Assembly: GCF_043555985.1 (NCBI RefSeq) | Contig: NZ_JBIGIC010000012.1 | Span: 186,001 to 250,000, forward strand | DNA from: Pelomonas candidula | GTDB lineage: Bacteria; Pseudomonadota; Gammaproteobacteria; Burkholderiales; Burkholderiaceae_C | Length of the DNA: 64,000 bases | Direction: 5' to 3' | Shown: positions 1 to 8,727 of the stretch, piece by piece | How positions within the stretch are numbered: the stretch's first letter is position 1 | Layout: the number at the start of each line of letters is the position of its first letter | The notes under the pieces: generated by a model | Database searches by the model: none | Told to the model about the DNA's origin: nothing | What the model saw: the letters and a program-made list of their open reading frames with translations, nothing else | Program-made: the position numbers and the translations under genes

Positions 1-446
1 TTGAAGTCGCTGCGATCATTCAGCCCGCCGGCGAACAGCCGACGCAGGTTGTTGGGGTTGAACAGACTGAAACGCAGCCCCGCCTCGCCATCGCGCAGCA
101 GCACCTTGTCGCGGAACTCGCGCAGGCCGTCCACGCCATGCAGGCCGAAATAGGCCGCCGTCAGCGAGCCCCCCGACACGCTGGTGATGAAGCTGACGTC
201 ATCCAGCAGCGTGTGCCCCCGCCTGGACGGCATCTCGCGCAGCCCCTCAAGCACGCCATAGGAAAACGCCGCGGCCCGCAGCCCGCCGCCGGAGAAGCTC
301 AGCGCGACAAAGGTGTCCGACTCCACCGGCCGTGGCGCACGCTGCAGCGTCTGAGCTGCCGCCGGCTTGTTGCGCGGCGGGTTCATCGGCGCGCTGGCAC
401 AGGCGGCCAGTGCCAGGCAGGTGAGGAGGAGCAGCAGAGCGCGCAT
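1..446 (-). CDS. Patatin-like phospholipase lipoprotein, N-terminal part
   Basis: This is the first 148 codons of a lipoprotein read leftwards; the 3' part lies outside the window. It begins with a signal sequence ending in the lipobox L-A-A-C, with Cys16 as the likely lipidated residue. The patatin oxyanion-hole motif SGGGLRAAAF follows at about residues 50-60, and the nucleophile elbow SVSGGS of the Ser-Asp lipase dyad at about residues 90-95. Family knowledge: patatin enzymes hydrolyse acyl esters of phospholipids or related lipids, here probably at the membrane. The catalytic Asp should lie in the missing part. The ATG at 444-446 precedes a good signal peptide. The gene is divergent from dinB. 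Confidence 0.85.
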   Translation of the reverse strand, partial: MRALLLLLTCLALAACASAPMNPPRNKPAAAQTLQRAPRPVESDTFVALSFSGGGLRAAAFSYGVLEGLREMPSRRGHTLLDDVSFITSVSGGSLTAAYFGLHGVDGLREFRDKVLLRDGEAGLRFSLFNPNNLRRLFAGGLNDRSDF

Positions 447-604
447 CGGGCGGCTTTCGGAGAAGGCGTGGAAGGCCGCCGCATTCTGCCGACGCCGGTG
501 CCGGGTCGCATCCCTCCTTCGGGATGGCACCCCTGCTAGTCCAGCGAAACGGAGAAATCGGCGGCGCGCGAGCCCCTGTCTTTATTCCCAGTGACAATCG
601 CACC

Positions 605-1813
605 ATGCTGTTGCCCGACCGGTGGATCGCCCACCTCGACATGGACGCCTTCTATGCGTCCGTCGAGTTGCTGCGCTATCCGCAGCTCAAGGGCGAGGCG
701 GTCGTCATCGGGGGACGCCGTGCAGACGCGCCGCAGCAGTTGGAAGACGGCAGCTGGCGCTACTCGAAGCTGCGCGACTACACCGGCCGCGGCGTCGTCA
801 CGACCAGCACCTACGCCGCGCGCGACCTCGGCGTGTTTTCGGCCATGGGCCTCATGAAAGCCGCGCTGCGCGCGCCCGACGCCATCCTGCTGCCAGCCGA
901 CTTCGACAGCTACCGCAAGTACTCGCGCCTCTTCAAGGCCGCGGTCGCCGAGGTCGCGCCCGTCATCGAGGACCGCGGCATCGACGAGATCTACATCGAC
1001 CTGACCGACGTGCCCGGCGTGCGCGACGCCGTGGGCCACGACCCGCTGGGCGGCGTGAAGGCCGTTGCACGCGAGATCAAGAACTCGGTGGGCCGCGCGA
1101 CGGGGCTGACCTGCTCCATCGGCATCACGCCCAACAAGCTGCTCAGCAAGATCGCCAGCGAGCTGGACAAGCCCGACGGCATCACGGTGCTGACGCTGGA
1201 CGACATCCCGTCCCGCATCTGGCCGCTGGCCGTGCGCAAGATCAACGGCATCGGACCGAAGGCCGGCGACAAGCTCGTCAAGCTCGGGCTGGAAACGGTG
1301 GGCGAAATCGCCGCCGCAGACCCGCGCTGGCTCGTCGAGCAGTTCGGCGACAGCTACGGCAACTGGCTGCACAACGCTTCGCACGGGCGTGATTCGCGCC
1401 CCGTCGTCACGCACAGCGAGCCGGTGTCCATCAGCCGCGAGACCACCTTCGAGCGAGACCTGAGCGCCAGGCACGACAAGGTGCTGCTGGGCCAGATCAT
1501 GGACGAGCTGTGCGAGCGCCTGGCCGGCGACCTGGCACGCAAGCGCTACGCGGGCAAGACCGTGGGCATCAAGCTGCGCTTCGAAGGCTTCGTGACCGTC
1601 ACGCGCGACCAGACCGTCAAGGTCCCGATCAGCAGTGCCGCCGACATCCGCCACGCCGTGGGCCTGTGCCTCAAGCGCGTCAAGTTCGACAAGCGGCTGC
1701 GGCTGATGGGCGTGCGCATCGGCAACCTCGTGCACGCCAGCGAGCTGCAGGCCGCCGCACCCGCGAAGGAGCGCGTCGACGAGCCCAAACGGGAAAACCT
1801 CTCGCTCTTTTGA
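605..1813 (+). CDS. dinB: Y-family DNA polymerase IV (DinB)
   Basis: Translesion DNA polymerase of 402 residues. The first catalytic aspartates lie in HLDMDAFYASVE (Asp12, Asp14), and the second metal site is in GIDEIYIDL, the equivalent of the usual SIDEAYLD. A helix-hairpin-helix region, KINGIGPKAGDKL, and a little-finger domain follow. About 20 extra residues sit between VVIGG and GRGVV compared with the compact E. coli-type enzyme, which is about 350 residues. I chose the ATG at 605 because homology begins directly after it; an in-frame start at 524 would add an unlikely 27 residues. The stop overlaps the start of the next gene as TGATG, so both are likely translated together. Confidence 0.93.
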   Translation: MLLPDRWIAHLDMDAFYASVELLRYPQLKGEAVVIGGRRADAPQQLEDGSWRYSKLRDYTGRGVVTTSTYAARDLGVFSAMGLMKAALRAPDAILLPADFDSYRKYSRLFKAAVAEVAPVIEDRGIDEIYIDLTDVPGVRDAVGHDPLGGVKAVAREIKNSVGRATGLTCSIGITPNKLLSKIASELDKPDGITVLTLDDIPSRIWPLAVRKINGIGPKAGDKLVKLGLETVGEIAAADPRWLVEQFGDSYGNWLHNASHGRDSRPVVTHSEPVSISRETTFERDLSARHDKVLLGQIMDELCERLAGDLARKRYAGKTVGIKLRFEGFVTVTRDQTVKVPISSAADIRHAVGLCLKRVKFDKRLRLMGVRIGNLVHASELQAAAPAKERVDEPKRENLSLF

Positions 1814-4125
1814 TGGCCGACTGGACCTACACCGTCTCCGTGCGCAGCCTGTGCGAGTTCACGGCCAAGCGCGGCAGCCTGGACCGGCGCTTCACGCCGT
1901 CCGCCACGGCGCTGGAGGGCCAGGCCATGCAGCTGGCCGTGCTGGCGCGGCGCTCGCCGGGCTACGAGATCGAGCTGCCGCTGGAAGCCGTGCACGGCCA
2001 CCTGCGCGTGCGCGGCCGCGCCGACGGCTACGAGGCCGACGTGAACCGGCTGGAGGAGATCAAGACCATCCGCGGCCCGGTCGACCTGATCCCCGAAAAC
2101 CGCCGCGCGCTGCACTGGGCCCAGTTAGAGACCTACGGCGCCCTCATCGCCGCCGACCGCGGGCTGGAGGAGCTGGAGCTGGCCCTGGTCTACGTGGGCG
2201 CCGACACGCAGAACGAGACGGTGATCCGCGACAAGCTCACGGCGGCCGCGCTGCAGGCCGCGTTCGAGGGCCGCTGCGCGCAGTTCGAGGCCTGGGCCGC
2301 GCAGGAGGCCGCGCACCGCGCGGCGCGTGATGCCGACCTGAGCGCCCTGCCCTTCCCGCTCGGCGAACTGCGCCCGGGCCAGCGCCTGCTGGCCGAGGCC
2401 GTCTACCGCGTTGCTGCCAACGGCCGCCACCTGCTCGCGCAGGCGCCTACCGGCATCGGCAAGACGCTGGGCACGCTCTACCCGCTGCTGCGCGCGATGC
2501 CCGGCCAGCAGCTCGACAAGATCGGCTACATGACCTGCAAGGGCACCGGCCGCATCACGGCGCTGGAGGCGCTGTCCGCGCTGCGGGAGGCCACGCCGAC
2601 GAAGGCCTTGCGCGTGCTGACGCTGGTGGCCAAGGATCAGGCCTGCGAGCACCCGACCAAGGCCTGCCACGGTGACGCCTGCCCGCTGGCCCATGGCTTC
2701 TACGACAACCTGCCCGCCGCTCGCGCCGAAGCCGTGCAGGCCGGTTGGCTGGACGCATCGGTGCAGCGCCGCATCGCGCTGAAGCACGGCGTCTGCCCCT
2801 ACTACCTGGGCCAGGAGCTGCTGCGCTGGGCCGACGTCGTCGTCGGCGACGTGCACCACGCCTTCGACCCCTATGGCCAGCTCTACGGCCTCGCGCAGGC
2901 GCAGGGCTGGAAGCTCGCGCTGCTGGTGGACGAGGCGCACAACCTCATCGACCGCGCCCGCGACATGTACAGCACCAGCCTCAGCCTGGAGCGCGTGCGC
3001 GCGGCGACATCAGACGCGCCCGTCAGCCTGCGCGGGCCGCTGCGTGGGCTGGCCAAGGAACTCGCCACGCTGGGCCGCGCGCAGGCGGCCGACTACGCAC
3101 CGCTGGCCACCGTGCCCGACGCCCTCGCGGAGGCGCTGCAGCGCGCCAATACGGCCCTCGGCGAGTACGTGCAGAACCACCCGCTCGAAGTCGGCCCGAT
3201 GCTGGAGTTCTACTTCGACGTGCTGGGGCTGCAGCGCCTGCTCGACCGGCTCGACACGCACTCGCTGTGCGACCTGCAGCGCAGCGCCGCCCCGCGCCAG
3301 CCGTCGCCGCTGGACGAGCCGCGCAACCTGTCGCTGCTGGAAGACGACGACGACGGCGCGACCGACGTGCTGCTCTCGGTGCGCAACATCGTGCCCGGCC
3401 ACTTCCTGAAGGAACGCTTCGAGGGCTGTCACAGCGTCACGCTGTTCTCGGCCACGCTGGGGCCGCCCGATTACCCACGCCAGTTGCTGGGCCTGCCCGA
3501 CGACACCGCGTGGATCGACGTGCCCGCGCCCTTCCCGCCCGAACACCTGACCGTGCAGGTGGCCCAGCTGTCCACGCGCTGGGAGCACCGCGACGCGTCG
3601 CTGAACGCGCTGGTCGACGTGCTCGCGACGCAGTACGAGCAGCACCCCGGAAACTACCTGGCCTTCTTCAGCAGCTTCGACTACCTCGACAAGGCCGCCG
3701 CGCGGCTGGCGCTGCGCCACCCCGGGCTGCCGCAATGGAGCCAGTCGCGCAGCATGGGCGATGCGGCGCGGCGCGGCTTCCTCGACCGCTTCGTGGAAGA
3801 CGGCCGCGGCATCGGCTTCGCCGTGCTGGGCGGCGCGTTCGCGGAAGGCGTGGACCTGCCCGGCACGCGGCTCATCGGCGCCTTCATCGCCACACTGGGC
3901 CTGCCGCCCGTGTCGCCGCTGCAGGACCAGGTGCGAGAGCGGCTCGACACGATGTTCGGTGCCGACCACGGCTACGCCGACCTCGTGCCCGGCATGCAGA
4001 AAGTCGTGCAGGCGGCCGGCCGCGTGCTGCGCTCGGTGGACGACCGCGGCTGGGTCTGGCTGCTGGACAAGCGCTATGCCCGGCCCGACGTGCGGGCGCT
4101 GCTGCCGGCGTGGTGGCAGGTCTAA
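1813..4125 (+). CDS. RecB/Cas4-type nuclease fused to XPD/DinG-like Fe-S helicase
   Basis: A 770-residue fusion. Residues 1 to about 170 form a PD-(D/E)xK nuclease of the RecB/Cas4 kind: GRADG with Asp71, EIK with Glu82 and Lys84, and the QxxxY motif as Gln104-Tyr108. The rest is a superfamily 2 helicase of the XPD/DinG group: Walker A APTGIGKT (211-218), DEAH (373-376), and four cysteines (278, 285, 290, 328) spaced like the iron-sulphur cluster of this family. Such helicases unwind DNA 5' to 3' in repair, and the nuclease would add cutting of flaps or ends. The start ATG overlaps the dinB stop, so a joint damage-tolerance role is inferred. Substrate is unknown. Confidence 0.85.
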   Translation: MADWTYTVSVRSLCEFTAKRGSLDRRFTPSATALEGQAMQLAVLARRSPGYEIELPLEAVHGHLRVRGRADGYEADVNRLEEIKTIRGPVDLIPENRRALHWAQLETYGALIAADRGLEELELALVYVGADTQNETVIRDKLTAAALQAAFEGRCAQFEAWAAQEAAHRAARDADLSALPFPLGELRPGQRLLAEAVYRVAANGRHLLAQAPTGIGKTLGTLYPLLRAMPGQQLDKIGYMTCKGTGRITALEALSALREATPTKALRVLTLVAKDQACEHPTKACHGDACPLAHGFYDNLPAARAEAVQAGWLDASVQRRIALKHGVCPYYLGQELLRWADVVVGDVHHAFDPYGQLYGLAQAQGWKLALLVDEAHNLIDRARDMYSTSLSLERVRAATSDAPVSLRGPLRGLAKELATLGRAQAADYAPLATVPDALAEALQRANTALGEYVQNHPLEVGPMLEFYFDVLGLQRLLDRLDTHSLCDLQRSAAPRQPSPLDEPRNLSLLEDDDDGATDVLLSVRNIVPGHFLKERFEGCHSVTLFSATLGPPDYPRQLLGLPDDTAWIDVPAPFPPEHLTVQVAQLSTRWEHRDASLNALVDVLATQYEQHPGNYLAFFSSFDYLDKAAARLALRHPGLPQWSQSRSMGDAARRGFLDRFVEDGRGIGFAVLGGAFAEGVDLPGTRLIGAFIATLGLPPVSPLQDQVRERLDTMFGADHGYADLVPGMQKVVQAAGRVLRSVDDRGWVWLLDKRYARPDVRALLPAWWQV

Positions 4126-4219
4126 CCCTGACCCATGGCGTGACCGAACTGCGCACTCTGCACTTGCCAGGCCGGTGCGCATCGCAAGAATCCAGGCTCC
4201 ACCCTTGCCAGGAGTCTCG

Positions 4220-4723
4220 ATGCTCAATCCCCTCGTCCGCCGCGTGCTCGGCTCCGCCCTGCTGCTGGGCGCCGCCTCGGCCTTCGCCCAGGCCCAGGAG
4301 ATCACGCTGCCGCTGAAGGAGGCATGGTTCGAAGGCCAGATCGTCCATTACGTCAGCACCGACATCTCCGACCCCGGCATCGCCAGGAAGCAGGGCATCA
4401 ACTACGTGCCTGCGCTGGCGGACACGCTCAAGCCCGGCATGCCGGTCGAGCGCGCCTACAAGTTCCCCGGCGACGAGCAGGCCACCGTGCTGCCGTCCAT
4501 CCCGCGCCCCGTGGGCGGGGCCAACGCCGATGCGACCTACAGCCCGCTGTGGGTGCTGGTGATGGTCCGCTGGAAGCCCGGCGTCACGCCGCACACGCTG
4601 ACCTCCGAGGAGGCCGTGCTGGCCGCCGAGGAAAAAGGCGAGGTCGAGCTGACGCGCACGAAGATCGTCGCCAACTGGCCCGTCGTGCGCGCCCGCGGCG
4701 CCGCGCTGCAGGGCGTGCACTGA
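4220..4723 (+). CDS. Exported protein of unknown function
   Basis: Protein of 167 residues with a clear cleavable signal peptide (hydrophobic LGSALLLGAASAFAQAQ), so it should act in the periplasm or outside. The body contains VHYVSTDISDPGIA near the N-terminus, SPLWVLVMVRWKPG in the middle and LTSEEAVLAAEEKGEVELT near the end. It resembles a domain of unknown function that I recall as DUF7482, but I am not certain. The ATG at 4220 has a good AGGAG ribosome-binding site 5-6 bases upstream. It stands alone between the helicase gene and a CAP-domain lipoprotein. No catalytic motif was recognised. Confidence 0.72.
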   Translation: MLNPLVRRVLGSALLLGAASAFAQAQEITLPLKEAWFEGQIVHYVSTDISDPGIARKQGINYVPALADTLKPGMPVERAYKFPGDEQATVLPSIPRPVGGANADATYSPLWVLVMVRWKPGVTPHTLTSEEAVLAAEEKGEVELTRTKIVANWPVVRARGAALQGVH

Positions 4724-4821
4724 GCACCGTCGAACCCAGTTGTATGGGGATGTTGCCTGGCGTGTCGCACGGCAGCACCCGGTAACCCGGGCCGGCGCCT
4801 GGCGTGCGACGCTGGCAGTCT

Positions 4822-5469
4822 ATGAATCTCCGTCGTACCGCCCCATCGCCCGCCCAAAGGAAGACACATCACTTCGCCACGCTGGCCGCCTTGCTGGCGC
4901 TGGCCGGTTGCGGCGGCGGTGGTGGTGGTGGCGGCAACGCGGATGCGGGCAGCGCCGGCAGCACCAGCACGACGGGCACCACCACGGGCGGCACGACCAC
5001 GACGCCGGTCACCACCGCCGGCACGCGGCTGACCTGCAATCTCGCCAACTTCCAGACCGACATGCTGGCCGCCGTCAACGCCCGGCGGCGTGCCGGCGCC
5101 ACCTGCGGTGCCAACGGCAGCTTCCCCGCGGCGCCGGACCTGGCGTGGAACGCCACCCTCACCCAGGCCGCCGCAGCGCACAGCGACGACATGGTGGCGA
5201 ACAACTACTTCAGCCACACCGGCAGCGACGGCAGCACGCTGGGCACCCGCGCCACCGCCGCCGGCTATGTGTGGAGCGGCCTGGGCGAGAACATCGCCGC
5301 CGGACAGGCCACGGTGGCCGACGTCGTCGATGCCTGGATGAAGAGCGACGGCCACTGCGCCAACCTGATGAACGCGTCGTACAAGGACATCGGCGTGGCC
5401 TGCGTGGCAGGCGGTGCCAGCAACACCTATCGCACCTACTGGACGCAGGATTTCGGCACGCCGCGCTAG
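4822..5469 (+). CDS. CAP (SCP/PR1) domain lipoprotein
   Basis: Protein of 215 residues. The N-terminus has a lipobox L-A-G-C followed by eight glycines and a Thr/Gly-rich linker, so it is probably lipid-anchored on a flexible tether. The C-terminal domain is of the CAP/SCP type: LAWNATLTQAAAAHSDDM, NNYFSHTGSDG, GLGENIAAGQ and WMKSDGHCANLM contain the conserved His and Glu residues of the family cleft. Bacterial CAP proteins are widespread exported proteins whose biochemical role is mostly unknown. Four cysteines in the domain may form disulphides. The ATG at 4822 is preferred over a GTG six codons upstream. Confidence 0.85.
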   Translation: MNLRRTAPSPAQRKTHHFATLAALLALAGCGGGGGGGGNADAGSAGSTSTTGTTTGGTTTTPVTTAGTRLTCNLANFQTDMLAAVNARRRAGATCGANGSFPAAPDLAWNATLTQAAAAHSDDMVANNYFSHTGSDGSTLGTRATAAGYVWSGLGENIAAGQATVADVVDAWMKSDGHCANLMNASYKDIGVACVAGGASNTYRTYWTQDFGTPR

Positions 5470-5556
5470 GCACGCCCACGGTCGCCGCGGCGACCTTCCA
5501 GGACCCCAAGGCCCGGCGCTAGACTCCGCGCCCGCCACTACCGCCTGGGGAAGCCC

Positions 5557-6867
5557 ATGATTCTCGGATTCGGTCCGTCGTTCGACCACAACCAGAACGG
5601 CATGACCCGCAGCGACATGGAGGCCACCAAGCGCGTGGCGGACCGGCTGGACGAGGTCATCATCTTTCGCTCCACCGGCCCCTGGTCCAAGCGCTGGCTG
5701 AACCGCGGCTACCCGAGCAAGAACTTCCACGTCAAGGGCAAGAGCTCCGACTGGGGACCGCACGCCGGCCTGGTGCCCTACGACGGCGTCTACAGCAAGG
5801 TCGGCTACGACACCGGCAAGGCGGCCAAAGGCACGGGCGAGAACATCAAGGGCCTGAACTCCGGCTTCGCCGGCAAGACGCCGCTGATGCTGACGCGAGA
5901 GCAGATCCAGGAACAGCTGACCGTGCCCGAAGGCAATCCGAAGCGCACGGCCATGGAAGCCATCCACGACGTGCCGGGCAGCAAGGACAAGATCCTCATC
6001 GCCCGCCGCAGCGGCGACAAGCAACTCGTCGCCTTCCGCGCCGTGGCTCAGGCGGACGGCAGCTTCGAGATCCGCCTCTACCCGATCGGCTCGCTGATCC
6101 CCAACATCAACACCATCCTCGACAAGGACAGGGACGGCAAGCGGTCCATTCCCTTCGAGGTGATGACCTCCAACGAGATCGGCGCCGGCCTGCCGATGAC
6201 CGGCGACTACGACCTGTTCGCGATCTGCCCGTCATGGGCGCAGTACGGCAGCGCTGCGCCGCGCGACATCGTCAAGGCCGGCATCCAGAACGCCGACGGC
6301 CAGTTGCACAAGGGCGTCGCCTTCCGCGCCGGCCAGGGCATGGACAACGTGCTCGACCCGTCGCTGAACACGCAAAGCCGCAAGGGCGATTTCGGGCTGC
6401 GCAAGGACGCCCGTCTCGGCGCCATCGGCGCGCTGACCAAGCAGCAGTCGGACGCCTACCGAGGCGCCTCGCTGCACAGCGAGCACGGCGACATGGGCAA
6501 CCTCACGCCACGCATCCTGCGCTGCATCAACGAACTCAACGTCGCGATGGGCGCGGTGGGAGAAAACGCCTCGCGGCGACGCGTGCACCACAACGCCGAG
6601 TCACACCGCAACCGCGCCTTCGGTGCGCTGACGCGTGACGACATGACGACGATCAAGGAAGGCGAGAGCTACGGCGACGGCTTCCCGCTGACGGTCTTCC
6701 AGCCCCGCTCCATCTACAGCGGCGCGGCTCTCTCGACTCATTTCAAGCCCTGCGCCCGCTACGGCGACGTCTGCACGCTGGAGGACCTCGCGGACTTCAA
6801 GGCCTATGCGGACGCGTTGAAGGCCTCCGGCTACTACGTGCCCAAGAACTGGATCTGGGGTGTCTGA
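5557..6867 (+). CDS. ExoY/edema-factor/CyaA-type nucleotidyl cyclase
   Basis: Protein of 436 residues with the catalytic core of class II (toxin) nucleotidyl cyclases. The segment SKNFHVKGKSSDWGPHAG matches the ATP-binding signature of anthrax edema factor and Pseudomonas ExoY: Lys55 and Lys62 correspond to edema-factor Lys346 and Lys353, and Lys60 sits at His351, where ExoY also has Lys. The metal-binding pair is Asp217 and Asp219 in TGDYDLFAI. HSEHGDMGNLTPR (about 307-319) resembles the His/Asn loop that contacts the nucleotide. Known members make cAMP or cGMP inside host cells after activation by calmodulin or actin. There is no signal peptide, no repeat-rich secretion domain and no secretion genes nearby. 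Function is inferred from motifs. Confidence 0.85.
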   Translation: MILGFGPSFDHNQNGMTRSDMEATKRVADRLDEVIIFRSTGPWSKRWLNRGYPSKNFHVKGKSSDWGPHAGLVPYDGVYSKVGYDTGKAAKGTGENIKGLNSGFAGKTPLMLTREQIQEQLTVPEGNPKRTAMEAIHDVPGSKDKILIARRSGDKQLVAFRAVAQADGSFEIRLYPIGSLIPNINTILDKDRDGKRSIPFEVMTSNEIGAGLPMTGDYDLFAICPSWAQYGSAAPRDIVKAGIQNADGQLHKGVAFRAGQGMDNVLDPSLNTQSRKGDFGLRKDARLGAIGALTKQQSDAYRGASLHSEHGDMGNLTPRILRCINELNVAMGAVGENASRRRVHHNAESHRNRAFGALTRDDMTTIKEGESYGDGFPLTVFQPRSIYSGAALSTHFKPCARYGDVCTLEDLADFKAYADALKASGYYVPKNWIWGV

Positions 6868-6924
6868 GGCTCGCCGAATTTCCTGCCGCAAGCTACGCTG
6901 TCGGCCCCAGGAACTCTTGCGGGC

Positions 6925-7314
6925 ATGCCCATGAAACGCGTCACCGGCATCGGCGGCATATTCTTCAAGTCCAAAGACCCCAAGGCGCTGAACGAGTGGT
7001 ACCAGCGCCACCTCGGCATCAACGTCAGCCCCTGGGGCGGCGCCAAGTTCCAGTGGGCCGAGGACAACCCCGGCGGTGCCGGCATGACGCTGTGGACGCC
7101 CTTCAAGGCCGACACCGACTACTTCGCGCCGAGCACCGCGCCCTTCATGATCAATTTCCGCGTCGCGGACCTGCACGCGCTGCTGGCGGCGCTGCGGGCC
7201 GAAGGCTGCGAGGTGCTGGAGAAGGTGGACGAGTCCGAGTACGGCAAGTTCGGCTGGGTCATGGACCCGGAAGGCAACAAGCTGGAGCTGTGGGAGCCGC
7301 CGGCCGGCCGGTGA
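6925..7314 (+). CDS. VOC (glyoxalase/bleomycin-resistance) family protein
   Basis: Protein of 129 residues with one vicinal-oxygen-chelate domain made of two beta-alpha-beta-beta-beta units: TGIGGIFFKSKDPKALNEWY at the start and FGWVMDPEGNKLELWEPP at the end. The last segment carries the usual Glu metal ligand in KLELWEP. Proteins of this fold act as lyases, dioxygenases or drug-binding proteins; the substrate here cannot be told. ATGs at 6925 and 6931 are both possible. It follows the cyclase gene after 57 bases, with no sign of functional linkage. Confidence 0.85.
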   Translation: MPMKRVTGIGGIFFKSKDPKALNEWYQRHLGINVSPWGGAKFQWAEDNPGGAGMTLWTPFKADTDYFAPSTAPFMINFRVADLHALLAALRAEGCEVLEKVDESEYGKFGWVMDPEGNKLELWEPPAGR

Positions 7315-7334
7315 GCGAATCCACCGGGGCGGCG

Positions 7335-7691
7335 TCAGGCCCCGATTCCCAGGCTCAGGCGAAGCTTCTTTGGCAGCTTGCCCGCTACCAGTTCGTGCGA
7401 GCGCTTCACCAACGCCTTCAGTTCCGCCAGCGGCAGCGCCTTGGCGTCCGACACGGCCACCCAGTGGTAGCGCGCCGCGTAAGGCGCGGGTGCCAGGCCG
7501 GGCAGCCCGGTCAGCTCCAGGAAACGGTGGTCGTCCACCTTGAAGCTGCAGTGCGTCCACGTCCCCGGGTGCGGGCCACCAACGAGAAACATCTTGCCGC
7601 CGACGCTGGCGACCCAGTCGGCGCCCCACTTGATGTCCTGCGTGGCGCCGGGCAGCGCCATGGCGAATCGGGCGAGGGCTGAAAAACTCAT
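7335..7691 (-). CDS. MmcQ/YjbR family protein
   Basis: Protein of 118 residues matching the MmcQ/YjbR family along its whole length: an N-terminal LARFAMALPGATQDIKWG, a central CSFKVDDHRFLELTG, and a C-terminal LKALVKRSHELVAGKLPKK. The family has a CyaY-like fold and is often called DNA-binding, but its physiological role is not settled. The gene converges on the VOC gene and is divergent from the Sel1-repeat gene. Confidence 0.85.
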   Translation of the reverse strand: MSFSALARFAMALPGATQDIKWGADWVASVGGKMFLVGGPHPGTWTHCSFKVDDHRFLELTGLPGLAPAPYAARYHWVAVSDAKALPLAELKALVKRSHELVAGKLPKKLRLSLGIGA

Positions 7692-7906
7692 GGCGATGAG
7701 TGATTGATCCGCTGGCGTGCAATTCTCACGCTAACGATCCGCATTGCGGGAAATCGCTGCGTCACGCGCTCACACGCGGGGGCCGCCCGACGCGAGGCAT
7801 GGCAGACAATCGCGGTAGAGCCTTGTCGGTCCCATCCGGTCCGGCAGCCAGGGCCACGCTGGTCGCCGCCGGACACCCCGGCCCTCCATCACGAGTCGTT
7901 TGCAAG

Positions 7907-8683
7907 ATGAATTCCCGAGATTCCGGCCTTGGCCAACTCCCGACGGCATCCACGCTCACGTCGCCGCCGGTCAATCCCGTCGAGCACGGGCTCGCCCTCT
8001 TCACCGCTGTGACGCCCGACTACCGTCGCGCCGTCGGCTGGTTCCGCGCGGCCGCGGAGTCCAACGACGGTGACGGCCTGGCGATGCTGGGCCTGTGTCA
8101 GCTCGAAGGTCTGGGCATGCCTGCCGACCCGGTGCAGGCCCGCGTGCTGCTGGAGCGCGCGGCGGCGCGCGGCAGCGCCATCGGCCGCTTCCAGTTCGGC
8201 CGCGTGCTGATGACCGGCCGCGGCGGCCCGGCCGATGAATCCCGCGGCCTGTCGGCCTATATCGCGGCGGCCGCCGCGGGCCATGGCGAAGCCACCTTCA
8301 ACCTCGCCAACTGCCTGTACGCCGGCGTGGGCTGCCTGCCCGACCGACTGGCCGCCAAGGCTCTGTACCTGCGCAGCCGCACGCTCGGCTGCACGCTGCG
8401 CCCACAAGGCGTGCTGGTGCATAAGCGCGAGCTGAAGGCCGTGCGCACGCTGGCCCTGCGCTTCGCGGATGCGAACCGGCTGATCTTCCTGATCCAGGAG
8501 CGCCAGCAGGAGCTGGCCCTGGTGCAGGCAATCACGCAGCCCAAGCCGCGCCCCGCGGCCAGCCCGACCAAGCCACAGGCCTGGCGGTTTGCCGCCAGCG
8601 TCGTCGCCGCCATGGCAGGCACGCTGGGGGGCTACCTGCGCCCGCCCTCACGCGACGCCGGGCCGACAACGCTGACGTTCTGA
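7907..8683 (+). CDS. Sel1-like repeat protein with C-terminal membrane anchor
   Basis: Protein of 258 residues built from Sel1-type tetratricopeptide repeats, e.g. RRAVGWFRAAAESNDGDGLA, MLGLCQLEGLGMPADPVQA, and EATFNLANCLYAGVGCLPD. Such solenoids serve as protein-binding scaffolds. A basic C-terminal segment precedes a hydrophobic stretch (FAASVVAAMAGTLGGYL) that may anchor the protein in the inner membrane, with the repeats in the cytoplasm. The frame stays open upstream to 7700, but the extra 69 residues look non-coding (low complexity, Arg/Pro-rich), so the ATG at 7907 is preferred. Confidence 0.75.
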   Translation: MNSRDSGLGQLPTASTLTSPPVNPVEHGLALFTAVTPDYRRAVGWFRAAAESNDGDGLAMLGLCQLEGLGMPADPVQARVLLERAAARGSAIGRFQFGRVLMTGRGGPADESRGLSAYIAAAAAGHGEATFNLANCLYAGVGCLPDRLAAKALYLRSRTLGCTLRPQGVLVHKRELKAVRTLALRFADANRLIFLIQERQQELALVQAITQPKPRPAASPTKPQAWRFAASVVAAMAGTLGGYLRPPSRDAGPTTLTF

Positions 8684-8727
8684 CGCCCCGGGGCGCTCCG
8701 CACCCACCCGCTGGGTACGATGCCCGC

